Shown piece after piece: positions 56,059-64,000 of a stretch of 64,000 nucleotides of DNA; the stretch's first letter is position 1; the number at the start of each line of letters is the position of its first letter. A program made the translations under genes and the position numbers. The stretch is taken from the NCBI GenBank assembly GCA_050949905.1, contig JBMNGP010000026.1:35877-99876 (forward strand). Direction: 5' to 3'. This DNA is from DUML01 sp050949905 (GTDB lineage Bacteria; Bacillota; Desulfitobacteriia; Desulfitobacteriales; Syntrophobotulaceae). Under the pieces are notes generated by a model. That model did not search any database and had not been told where the DNA came from. It saw only the letters and a program-made list of their open reading frames with translations.

Positions 56059-56988
56059 ATGAGAACCACCCGTCTCAACCGAAAATATCTTATTAAAACA
56101 GTCCTGTTTGTATGCCTGCTCTTGCTGATTGCAGCCGCACTTTTAGGTTGTGGGCTGTTTAAACAGAATTCGGGCCAGGAATCAAACCAGGAGAAGCAAA
56201 GCGAAAAAATCCCCAAGCAGTTGGAAGCGATTGAAGCAAATATTGAAAATATCTTCCTGGCTCTCGACGGCCCTGTCGGCAAGCCTCAAGAAGAGGGGAC
56301 GCAGCAAACTCAGCAAGGCCAGGAAAAGCCCCCGCAAAACCAAGGGCAAGAAAAGCCTGAAGCCGGCAGCCAAGGGCAAGAAGAAGCACAATCCGGTACT
56401 GACCAGTCTAAGCAACCTGGCCAACAAGAGCAAAAGGGGCAGCCCTCAAATAAAGACCCCTGGCAACAAATCAGCCAGGAGATTAAAAATCTGCATTCCG
56501 CTTGGAACGACTATTTACCGGAGGCAACCAAAAAAGGGGGTAAAAAAGACACACTGAACGGCTTCAGCAGTGCCCTTAATAACCTTACCAAGATTACTGC
56601 CGAAAAAGACTCCCCTAAAGCTCTTTTGGCTGCCAACAGGCTTTATTATTATGTACCCGATCTTTATTCCTTGTATCAGGCCAAAACATCGCCGGAATTG
56701 AAAAGAATGATTTATTACACGAGAAATTCCGTTTTGGCCTCGAAGATCGCTGATTGGGGTCTAGCCTCAAAAGATATGGAAGAAATTAAATCAAGCTGGT
56801 CAATAGTCAAGAATACCGTCTCTGAAGAGCAAATGGATAGTACGGCTAAGCTGGATCTCTCCATCTATGAATTGGAGAAAGTAATTAAAGAGCAAAATGC
56901 AGAGCTGGTGGCTATTAAAGGCCAGTTAACCCTTGCCAATATTACAGAACTAAACGAAGCTGCTCAAGAAACAGGCGGGAAACAGTAA
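56059..56988 (+). CDS. Gln-rich lipoprotein, unknown
   Basis: A 309-residue lipoprotein: signal peptide with lipobox LLGC (about residue 31), a Gln/Glu/Gly/Pro-rich low-complexity linker (about residues 80-130) and a helical C-terminal domain (WQQISQEIKNLHSAWNDYLP; LDLSIYELEKVIKEQNAELV). No enzyme motif. It may be an envelope or spore-surface helical-bundle protein. Confidence 0.7.
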   Translation: MRTTRLNRKYLIKTVLFVCLLLLIAAALLGCGLFKQNSGQESNQEKQSEKIPKQLEAIEANIENIFLALDGPVGKPQEEGTQQTQQGQEKPPQNQGQEKPEAGSQGQEEAQSGTDQSKQPGQQEQKGQPSNKDPWQQISQEIKNLHSAWNDYLPEATKKGGKKDTLNGFSSALNNLTKITAEKDSPKALLAANRLYYYVPDLYSLYQAKTSPELKRMIYYTRNSVLASKIADWGLASKDMEEIKSSWSIVKNTVSEEQMDSTAKLDLSIYELEKVIKEQNAELVAIKGQLTLANITELNEAAQETGGKQ

Positions 56989-57011
56989 GTCTTAAATTTA
57001 AGGCTTAATAA

Positions 57012-59411
57012 TTATTGTTGATCACTGAAGTTAGGATGTTCCCTTTCGAGAATAGTCAGAAAAATTTCTACTATGGCAGGATCGAATTGGGTCCCGGCAG
57101 ATTTCTTCAATTCCTCCACCCTTGCTTGAAAATCGAGGGCTTTACGGTAAGGCCTGTCATTACTCATACTGTCGTAGGCATCAGCTACTGCCAAAATCCG
57201 GCATTCCAAAGGAATGTCCTCTCCGGCCAGGCCGAAGGGGTAGCCTTTACCGTTCCACCATTCATGATGTTTCAAAATCCAATCGGCAATAGGCGCTAAA
57301 TCCGGACTGGATTGGGCAATTCTAAAGCCAATCTCGCTATGCTTTTGCATTTCTTGAAATTCCTTAGCACTTAATTTGCCAGGTTTAAAAAGAAGAGTAT
57401 CGGATATTCCTACTTTACCAATGTCATGGAAGCGGGCAAAGAGCCGCAAGCTATTAATTTTATCTGTAGGCATTTTCAGATACTCGGCGATTTTCTCAAT
57501 TATCTCGGACAATCTGTCCGCATGCCCTTCAGTGATATAATCCCTGGCCTCCAAGGCTTTCATCATCACCCCAACTACATTGCTCTTGGCGCTTTGGTTA
57601 TGCAGGAGCTTATCGTAGTTCATTTTATTTTCTGCTTCTTTTAACAGTTTTAGCATATCAACCTGCTCATTTTTACTGAAGGTTATTCCGTAGGAGATGC
57701 TTAAGGGCAGGAGAGGATTATTATTATTAAAATCCTCCACAGCCCGAAGCATTTTTTCCGGAATTAAAGAGACTTCTTTTTCCGAAGAACTTCTTAAGAT
57801 CACGCAGAATTCGTCCCCGCCGATACGGGCAATAAACCCGGAAGCTGCAACTGCTTTTCGCAAAATCTCCGCGCATGTAATTAATAATTTATCTCCTGCC
57901 GGATGACCGAGGGTATCATTAACTAATTTCAAACCGTCAATATCACATATCATAATTGCTGTGATTTCTCCAGGCTTGCTCTGTCCGTTTGCTAATTCTT
58001 TCTCAAAACAGCTGCGGTTGTAAAGTCCCGTTAGGCTGTCATGGTCGGCAATGTATTGAAGCTTGCGGTCAGCTTCCTTGCGAACGGTAATATCCCGGAA
58101 AGACTGAATAGCCCCGACAACTTCTCCCTCGGTGTTATATAGAGGAGTTGCCTTTAGGGCGTAATGCTTGCCGCCGCTAGGGCCGGGCACAAAATAATCA
58201 CCCACAAATACCGTATCTTCGCCTTCATATTTGAGGTCGGAACCATAAGCCCGAGCCTTCTCGATATCAAAGTCCAGCACAAGTTCAGCCAGCAAAGGAT
58301 GGTTTTTATCCGCAAAGGGCAGAGCTTCTTTATAATCTTCGCGGCCAAGGACATCTTCAGCCCTAACCCCAGTCAGGTTTGCCAGCGCCTTGTTCCAGAA
58401 AAGAACCCTGCCCTCCCGGTCAATAACCAAAGTAGCATCAGGTAAAAAACCGATAATATTCTCTAACAACTGTTTAGAATTACGTAATTCTTTTTCTTGG
58501 GCTTCCAACTGGTCATACTGCATTCTCAGCTCTTCTTCAATGGAAATAATCTCCTCCAAGGCGGCTTCCAGCTTTTGATTGGCTTTTAAGATTTCATCCT
58601 GGTATTCAATCTGTTCGGTAATATCGCTGGCAACTCCGATGTAAAAGAGAATATTATGGTTTTTATCGGCAATAGCCGAACCGCTTAAGCGATGCCAATG
58701 CCATTCGCCATTTTGGTGTTTCATTCGGCAGGATATTTTATTGCCAACACCCGGGGCAGCCTTTATTTGGGCCAGGAATTTCTCAAAAAGCCGGAGGTCT
58801 TCCGGATGAACATATTCCCGGTAATGGCGCCCTTCTATTTCCGTCGGATCATGCCCTAAGGCCTCTTTCCAACTGGGAGAAACAAAGGAATAATAACCTT
58901 CTAAAGTCATGGTATAAATAATCGACGGGGCATTATTGACGATACTCTTAAACATTTGCTCGCTTTCCAACAAAGCATCTTCCGACATCCTAAGCGCTAA
59001 TTCCCTTTGTTCCAGTTCTTTTTCCAGGAGAATTTGCTTGGTTACATCCATGCCGATACCCAGCTTAGCTTCGCGCCCTCCCGGCCAGCGAACAATATGC
59101 CCCCGTAAATCCAACCATTTGTTATTAATAGGGTCTTGATAAACTTCCCGGTAAAAGTACTGATCTTTTAAGGCCAAAGCCTTGTGATTATTACAGTTCG
59201 GGCATGGCCCTGTCTGCCCCAGGCGAACTGTTTCCCAACATTTCTTGCCTAGGGTATCCCCCCAAAGAGCCTTGCCATGTTTATTCATATAAAGTATTTC
59301 GTAAGTTTCCAGATCAATTGCATAGACGATTGCCTCGAGTTCATCAAAGATCCTGAGGAGATTTGTATTTATCTCCGCCTCTGGTTCAGGTGCTCCTTTA
59401 AATGTAGCCAT
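57012..59411 (-). CDS. PAS-GGDEF-HD-GYP cyclic-di-GMP enzyme
   Basis: A 799-residue soluble protein starting at ATG 59411 after GAGGGGG. Three PAS-type domains come first (about 15-110, 155-275, 320-440; the first with CWETVRLGQTGPCPNCNNH), a coiled-coil link at about 280-320, a GGDEF domain (IGGDEFCVIL, DSLTGLYNRSCFEKEL) at about 445-600, and an HD-GYP domain (RFHDIGKVG, HHEWWNGKGYPFG) at 610-790. Motifs for synthesis and breakdown are both present. The first PAS has CxxC and could bind a metal or haem. Confidence 0.9.
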   Translation of the reverse strand: MATFKGAPEPEAEINTNLLRIFDELEAIVYAIDLETYEILYMNKHGKALWGDTLGKKCWETVRLGQTGPCPNCNNHKALALKDQYFYREVYQDPINNKWLDLRGHIVRWPGGREAKLGIGMDVTKQILLEKELEQRELALRMSEDALLESEQMFKSIVNNAPSIIYTMTLEGYYSFVSPSWKEALGHDPTEIEGRHYREYVHPEDLRLFEKFLAQIKAAPGVGNKISCRMKHQNGEWHWHRLSGSAIADKNHNILFYIGVASDITEQIEYQDEILKANQKLEAALEEIISIEEELRMQYDQLEAQEKELRNSKQLLENIIGFLPDATLVIDREGRVLFWNKALANLTGVRAEDVLGREDYKEALPFADKNHPLLAELVLDFDIEKARAYGSDLKYEGEDTVFVGDYFVPGPSGGKHYALKATPLYNTEGEVVGAIQSFRDITVRKEADRKLQYIADHDSLTGLYNRSCFEKELANGQSKPGEITAIMICDIDGLKLVNDTLGHPAGDKLLITCAEILRKAVAASGFIARIGGDEFCVILRSSSEKEVSLIPEKMLRAVEDFNNNNPLLPLSISYGITFSKNEQVDMLKLLKEAENKMNYDKLLHNQSAKSNVVGVMMKALEARDYITEGHADRLSEIIEKIAEYLKMPTDKINSLRLFARFHDIGKVGISDTLLFKPGKLSAKEFQEMQKHSEIGFRIAQSSPDLAPIADWILKHHEWWNGKGYPFGLAGEDIPLECRILAVADAYDSMSNDRPYRKALDFQARVEELKKSAGTQFDPAIVEIFLTILEREHPNFSDQQ

Positions 59412-59532
59412 CTTTTCCCCCTCGATTATTTCCTTTGTTTTCAAATATTCTCTCTGTTCTTCGTCTTAATTTCCCTTTCTTAGGCGTTTTTAGTTCATTT
59501 GATTCTTCTTGCTTTGCTGATAATGTTCATAA

Positions 59533-59579
59533 AAAACTCTACTCCGCAATGATGTAGGTGTAAGCCCTCCGAGGAGTAG
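59533..59579 (-). terminator. terminator after mnmA
   Basis: CTACTCC (59539-59545) pairs with GGAGTAG (59573-59579); the minus-strand exit is AGTTTTTT. A lone TTCGACA (59623-59629) lies between it and mnmA. No gene is seen in 59412-59717. Confidence 0.65.
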
Positions 59580-59717
59580 CATTAATGGGGAAGTAAAAGA
59601 TTGTGATTTATTTATTAAATATTTCGACATTATATAAAAATAATCCTCTCTGATGACAAAAAAATAAGCCTTGCGGCAAAAATATTTTGCAAATCGCATC
59701 TAGACGCGGTTTGTCTC

Positions 59718-60788
59718 CTATAAAACTGTTTTAATAGTGGCTCCGCCTAAGACTATCTCCCCTTGGTAAAAAACAACGGCCTGCCCCGGCGTGATAGCCC
59801 GCTGGGCCTCCGCAAAGTCAACCCTAATCATTTTCTCATCGAGGGTGTTGATCTCGGCAGGCACTTGAGGAGCATTATACCTAATCTTAACTTTAACTTG
59901 CAAAGCCCCCGCCGGGGGATCACCGGAGATAAAATTATAATTTTCGCCAAGCAAAGCGGTATGGTACAGTTCTTCTCGCGGTCCGACCTGAATAATATTG
60001 CGCTGCGGATCAATCCTGGTTACATAAACCGGGTAGCCTAGAGCTAAGCCTAAGCCTTTATGCTGACCTATGGTGTAACGGTAAATGCCGCGGTGTTCGC
60101 CCAGTTTTCTGCCCTGCGAATCGACAATATCCCCGGGAGCTTCAGCCAGGCTGCGATACTGCTCCACAAAATCGCCATATGATCCTTCCACAAAGCAAAT
60201 CTCCTGGCTTTCGGCTTTATTGGCTACAATTAATCCTTCTTCCCTAGCTAGGGCGCGGATCTCCGTTTTGCGATAAGTTCCCAAAGGAAAAAGCACTGCC
60301 TCCAGCTGTTCCTGTGTCAGGTTATAAAGAGCATAGCTTTGGTCTTTAGTACCATCAAGGCCCACCTTGAGAACCCACTTGCGAGAGTTAGGATCATATT
60401 CGCGGCGGGCATAATGGCCGGTGGCGATGTAATCTGCCTGCAAAGCTTTAGCCTTTCTCAATAAAGATTCAAATTTAATAAGCTTGTTGCAGGAAATACA
60501 AGGATTGGGAGTTCTCCCTGCCAGATATTCATCACAAAACTCTTTAATAACCTTCTCCTCAAATTCCTGCCGGAAATTCATAACATAATGGGGAATACCC
60601 AATTTCCAGGCTACTCTTTGCGCGTCGCCGACCGCTTCCAGGCTGCAGCAAGCCCGGGCGTTATCGTCTGCTTGAGGCCAGATTTGCATTGTGACCCCAA
60701 TCACTTCATAACCCTCTTTTTGCAGGAGCAAGGCTGCCACCGCACTGTCCACACCGCCGCTCATCGCCACAATTACTTTTTTACCCAT
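59718..60788 (-). CDS. mnmA: tRNA-specific 2-thiouridylase MnmA
   Basis: A 356-residue enzyme that makes s2U34 in tRNA for Lys, Glu and Gln. It has the PP-loop AMSGGVDSAVAALLLQ, the catalytic Cys pair in TPNPCISCNKLIKFE (about residue 100) and QEICFVEGSYGDF (about 197), and a C-terminal beta-barrel (PGQAVVFYQGEIVLGGATI). Length is typical. Confidence 0.96.
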   Translation of the reverse strand: MGKKVIVAMSGGVDSAVAALLLQKEGYEVIGVTMQIWPQADDNARACCSLEAVGDAQRVAWKLGIPHYVMNFRQEFEEKVIKEFCDEYLAGRTPNPCISCNKLIKFESLLRKAKALQADYIATGHYARREYDPNSRKWVLKVGLDGTKDQSYALYNLTQEQLEAVLFPLGTYRKTEIRALAREEGLIVANKAESQEICFVEGSYGDFVEQYRSLAEAPGDIVDSQGRKLGEHRGIYRYTIGQHKGLGLALGYPVYVTRIDPQRNIIQVGPREELYHTALLGENYNFISGDPPAGALQVKVKIRYNAPQVPAEINTLDEKMIRVDFAEAQRAITPGQAVVFYQGEIVLGGATIKTVL

Positions 60789-60816
60789 CCTTTACCCCCG
60801 TACTGAAAGTTGTTCA

Positions 60817-61365
60817 TTAAAAAGGAATTTTAAAAACCCAAACACCTAAAACCGTACAAAGCAGAAACAACGCGTAGGCTAAGCCTGGTTTTTTATAATG
60901 CAGTAATATTCCCGGAAACATAATACAATAAAAAAGCAGAGAAAACAAAGTACACCAGCCGTTAAAATACACAATTCCTCCGAAATAATGCCAAACTACT
61001 TCCACCGCAAAATAAATAACAATAAATTTCAAAAGGTATTTTAATTGACGGCTTAGTTTTGAGGGCCACTTGGACAAAAAAAGCAGGGCTGTCCCTGGCA
61101 GAAGGATAAAACAATGAATGATTTCTTCTACTGTATACGTAAAGACGGCCGGGGTCATCTTCCACAGAAAGAAGTTATGAGTCAAGACCATAACATTATA
61201 CAGCAAACCCATCGCTCCCGCAAAGACCATGGAAGCGTGGTATTTGCGCCAGTTTTTCCAATCGGCCCAACGCCAGACAGCATAGATTATGAAAGCATCC
61301 ACTGCTAAATTCACTGCGGCACCTACCCTTAAAGCAGTTTTATAGCTGTGCAAACATCCTTTCAC
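60817..61365 (-). CDS. CBO0543-like small membrane protein
   Basis: A 182-residue, five- or six-helix protein (LAVDAFIIYAVWRWADWKNW; YTVEEIIHCFILLPGTALLF). GTG 61365 overlaps the stop of the FMN-protein gene. The family is common in spore-formers and has no known function. Confidence 0.7.
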   Translation of the reverse strand: MKGCLHSYKTALRVGAAVNLAVDAFIIYAVWRWADWKNWRKYHASMVFAGAMGLLYNVMVLTHNFFLWKMTPAVFTYTVEEIIHCFILLPGTALLFLSKWPSKLSRQLKYLLKFIVIYFAVEVVWHYFGGIVYFNGWCTLFSLLFYCIMFPGILLHYKKPGLAYALFLLCTVLGVWVFKIPF

Positions 61366-62759
61366 TCAGGGGGAATATGGGCGAGCCGGACTCCGGTAAT
61401 TTCGGCAATAAAAGGATCAATAGCCACCAGGTCATCTTTGCTTAGCTCCTGTAAAGAGGCCTTGCCCATAGCACTGAGTGACATCTTCATTTCGTCGGTG
61501 CAGGATTTTAAGTAAAGATACAGGCTTTTAGCTCCTTTATTAATATTAAAGCGGCGGGCATATTTACCTACCTGCCAGGCAATTGCCGTAGGAGGCTCAA
61601 AAGGCATGGCCTTCAGCACCTGGGTATGGGAGACGGCAAATATGGCGGCTGTCCCAATATATACGGCATCGGCTCCTAAAGCCAGTACTTTTAAGAAATC
61701 ACCGGGAGTAATAAGCTTACCGTCGATTATTAAGTCAATATCCTTTTTCGCTCCTTCTTTCTCCAGATATTTAACAGCTCTGGCCAAAGCAAAAATTGTC
61801 GGCAGACCATGATCATCCAAAAGAGTGGGCGGCGAACCCTTGGAAGCTCCCTCAGTGCAGCTTACTGCCACAAAATCCAAGCCGGCTTCCAGGCACCAAG
61901 CCAGGTCTTTTTCCAGCATATCGCCGCTTGCTATTTTGGCGCCAATGGGAATACCATCGGTAATCCTCCGCAACTCTTTAACTTTTTTGCATAAATCCTG
62001 GGGACTGTTTATACCGGGAATACGGGAAGGGTAAACCACACTTTCCCCCCTCTTGTTACCAAACATTTTACGCATCTTGCGGGATATTTTCTGAGCCGGC
62101 AGAATGCCATAAGATCCGCCCACCGCTCCTTGACCAAAATGCAATTCCAAAGCATCGGCTTGTCTTAAGATTTCCGCTTCCTTGCTCCAAGGTCCGCGGT
62201 TATACTGGAGGATTAGCTGCTCAGCCGCTTGGCGCTCCTTGGCTAAAAGGCCTCCTTGACCGGTGTTAACGGCAGTGCCTGCCATAGTACAACCCTTGGC
62301 CAGGGCAATCCTGATCCGCTCGCTGACCGCAAAGCCATAGCCCATCCCGCCTACCATAATGGGAGTTTCTAAAATGAGCGGCCGGCGGGCTTGCTTGCCG
62401 ATGATAACAGTAGTATCAATCTCGGCGAATTCCTGAATTGGCAGGGTGTCAATCTGGGCAAAAGGAAACATTAGGCTGTCAATGGAGGGAAATTTTTTAG
62501 GGCTTCCCAGCGGCCTCTCAATGGCCTTGCCTGATTCCGCCCTTAAGTTAAGCTCTACAATTTTCTGGGGAGTAACCCGGGAAGCAGCGGAAACAAATTC
62601 CCAGAGATTCGCGTGGTATTCGTCAGTCATGATAATTTTGGTTGCCCTGCGAAAAACCCTGGCGATTAAGGCTCTTCCCAGATATTTGATCCCGGCCAAT
62701 CCTCCCAATAAAAGAAGGATCCCAGATCTTAAACGAATTTTAGAGCGGCGTTTCCTCAT
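61362..62759 (-). CDS. stand-alone glutamate-synthase-type FMN/Fe-S protein
   Basis: A 465-residue protein with an N-terminal hydrophobic anchor (about 12-28) and the GltB-type FMN-binding TIM barrel (MVGGMGYGFAVSERIRIALA; GAKIASGDMLEKDL; IIDGKLITPGDFLKVLALGA; DAVYIGTAAIFAVSH). It lacks the glutaminase domain, so it is not a full glutamate synthase. Such proteins occur near spore germination genes in related genomes; the reaction is unknown. Confidence 0.85.
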   Translation of the reverse strand: MRKRRSKIRLRSGILLLLGGLAGIKYLGRALIARVFRRATKIIMTDEYHANLWEFVSAASRVTPQKIVELNLRAESGKAIERPLGSPKKFPSIDSLMFPFAQIDTLPIQEFAEIDTTVIIGKQARRPLILETPIMVGGMGYGFAVSERIRIALAKGCTMAGTAVNTGQGGLLAKERQAAEQLILQYNRGPWSKEAEILRQADALELHFGQGAVGGSYGILPAQKISRKMRKMFGNKRGESVVYPSRIPGINSPQDLCKKVKELRRITDGIPIGAKIASGDMLEKDLAWCLEAGLDFVAVSCTEGASKGSPPTLLDDHGLPTIFALARAVKYLEKEGAKKDIDLIIDGKLITPGDFLKVLALGADAVYIGTAAIFAVSHTQVLKAMPFEPPTAIAWQVGKYARRFNINKGAKSLYLYLKSCTDEMKMSLSAMGKASLQELSKDDLVAIDPFIAEITGVRLAHIPPE

Positions 62760-62824
62760 ATTCTTAGATTCTCCCTTAATCTTAATCTCAAATTTTCTCC
62801 TGCCGAAACCTCAGGATCGTTGGG

Positions 62825-63889
62825 CTATAGCTTTCTAACCTTGGCAATCAGCAGAATAAGTAAGGGAATCCCAACCTGCAAAGGAAGAGCATAATAGGGA
62901 TAGACATTAAGTGCCCAGTCTAGCATCTTGAAAATATCATCATAGAGCCAGCGTGCCAAGACCACGGTAAATAAAACTAAAGGGAAAACCAAGGGCTTAT
63001 AGTCATCCAGGTTTAAAAGCTGGGCAATCCCGACAACTGCGGCATACAAGCAGATAGTGATCTTAACCCACCCACCTAATAAAAGGTTGACAGAAATTAA
63101 AGGCTCCAATTGGAGCTCCGGCGTTAACTCCGTACTGAGGCTTGGCGGGAAGACTAATCTGGTTAAAAGATCTGGCCCCAAACTCAAAAGGTCCCGGATA
63201 ATAACACCGAAAATAATAAACCCCATCACTAAAAAAGCTGTAAAGGACACTTTCTTTAACTGGCGCGCCGAATAAAGCGCTGGGAAAATCATTAAGAACG
63301 CGACGCTTTCCCCAAAAGGAAAGGTAAAAACCCCCAGGGAAGCTTTAATTACCGGTGCCAGGCCCTTTTCTAAGAAAGGAAATAAGTTATCTGTATCATA
63401 TTCGGGAAGGAGCAAACAGAAAATAACTAAGAGAAAAACAAACAAATAAGGCATGAGAATTTCGGCTGCTCTCCCCGTTACTTCCAGCCCCTTCCGCAGG
63501 CAATAGGCAATAAGCAAGGCAAAACAGCCCATGGTGAACACCATAGGGGTTTTAAAGTAAACCGTAACATTCATATGCTCGCCGAAATCGCGGAGAACGA
63601 TGGCAGCGAGGTGCAGAAAGTACCAAATATATAATAAAGCCAGGACAGTGCCGAAATATTTGCCAAAAACCTTTTTCAGAATTTCGACCAGGGTCAGGGA
63701 AGGATTAATTAACGCGATTCGGACATAAAGCCAGATCAGCAAAAAACCTCCCAGCCAGCCGAAGATATAAGCTAACCAGGCATCCTGGCCGGCTATAGTA
63801 GTCGGATTTAAAACTGCAGTGCTGCCAAAGAGGAACCCCATGATCAATAAAGCTAATTGAAAGCCGGAAATCTTAATATCTTTAATCAT
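62825..63889 (-). CDS. GerAB/GerKB-type spore germination permease
   Basis: A 354-residue, ten-helix protein of the endospore germinant receptor B family (LALLIMGFLFGSTAVLNPTT; TFPFGESVAFLMIFPALYSA). With A and C subunits it forms a receptor in the spore inner membrane. Its ATG overlaps the stop of the cut-off gene at the window edge, as in ger operons. Confidence 0.9.
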   Translation of the reverse strand: MIKDIKISGFQLALLIMGFLFGSTAVLNPTTIAGQDAWLAYIFGWLGGFLLIWLYVRIALINPSLTLVEILKKVFGKYFGTVLALLYIWYFLHLAAIVLRDFGEHMNVTVYFKTPMVFTMGCFALLIAYCLRKGLEVTGRAAEILMPYLFVFLLVIFCLLLPEYDTDNLFPFLEKGLAPVIKASLGVFTFPFGESVAFLMIFPALYSARQLKKVSFTAFLVMGFIIFGVIIRDLLSLGPDLLTRLVFPPSLSTELTPELQLEPLISVNLLLGGWVKITICLYAAVVGIAQLLNLDDYKPLVFPLVLFTVVLARWLYDDIFKMLDWALNVYPYYALPLQVGIPLLILLIAKVRKL

Positions 63890-63999
63890 AAACCAATCCC
63901 CAAAACTAAGTTTATCACTCTTTCGATCAGCACAGTCGGACTCAACGGCTCCCTTTCCAGGATTAACAATAACCCCAAAGTAAAGCCTGCTGCAAGCAG
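63886..63999 (-). CDS. small membrane protein of the ger operon (partial)
   Basis: The minus strand is open from the window edge for 37 codons (FTLGLLLILEREPLSPTVLI, RVINLVLGIGL), ending in a TGA that overlaps the GerAB start (ATGA). It looks like the C-terminus of a small membrane protein or of a GerAA subunit; too little is visible to decide. Confidence 0.45.
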   Translation of the reverse strand: MLAAGFTLGLLLILEREPLSPTVLIERVINLVLGIGL

Positions 64000-64000
64000 T

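Overview
The window reads as chromosomal DNA of an anaerobic, endospore-forming Firmicute, most like the Peptococcaceae/Desulfitobacterium group. That placement is inferred from gene content and gene style, not from a marker gene. Spore genes (a GerW-type protein, DUF2953, a GerAB-type germination permease), anaerobe oxygen-defence genes (rubrerythrin, desulfoferrodoxin) and TRAP/TTT carboxylate transporters support it. No prophage, transposase, rRNA or CRISPR array is visible. At least four genes are broken by frameshifts or stops, so either gene decay or base-level assembly errors are present.

Layout: 1-1112 holds a cut-off N-6 methylase-like gene. 1.6-5.1 kb is a MarR-controlled multidrug efflux operon. 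5.1-6.0 kb is a Phd-Uma2 fusion with a clear operator. 6.4-10.1 kb holds two decayed genes (a cell-wall-binding-repeat protein and a MalT-like regulator). 10.2-12.3 kb is a sigma factor, anti-sigma-like protein, DUF2953 and GerW operon. 12.3-18.5 kb carries murB, a B12-binding radical SAM enzyme, an XRE/DUF2975 pair, a lipase-like hydrolase and an EamA transporter. 18.6-19.1 kb has tRNA-Ala(CGC) followed by three 127-bp tandem repeats that copy its 3' end. 19.3-25.6 kb has an MBL-fold protein, a GlpA-like/FAD oxidoreductase/DUF1667 triad and a two-component system.

25.8-27.5 kb shows a promoter, a yybP-ykoY (Mn2+) riboswitch candidate and a DASS-family anion transporter, an unusual pairing. 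27.7-42.2 kb is a large minus-strand catabolic region: a nitrilase-family amidohydrolase with a TRAP transporter, and a second operon with a ferredoxin-like protein, an uncharacterised Cys-rich protein, a DUF1932 dehydrogenase, a DapA-family aldolase, a TctABC transporter and an M29/NicX-like protein. Two near-identical IclR regulators lie at the operon ends. Tandem 16-bp palindromes (20-bp or 19-bp repeat) precede the operon heads, and a collapsed duplicate of one operon head remains upstream.

42.5-50.4 kb has two AEC permeases, a YibE/F protein, an orphan Panacea protein, redox-defence genes and small zinc-ribbon proteins. 50.3-55.6 kb is the most interesting block: an Agr-type peptide signalling cluster (frameshifted PAS kinase, two tandem paralogous membrane proteins, AgrB, a 40-residue AgrD precursor and a GGDEF/HD-GYP enzyme), preceded by a pair of perfect inverted Spo0A boxes. 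56-64 kb has a Q-rich lipoprotein, a PAS-GGDEF-HD-GYP protein, mnmA, a small membrane protein, a stand-alone glutamate-synthase-type FMN protein and the start of a ger operon.
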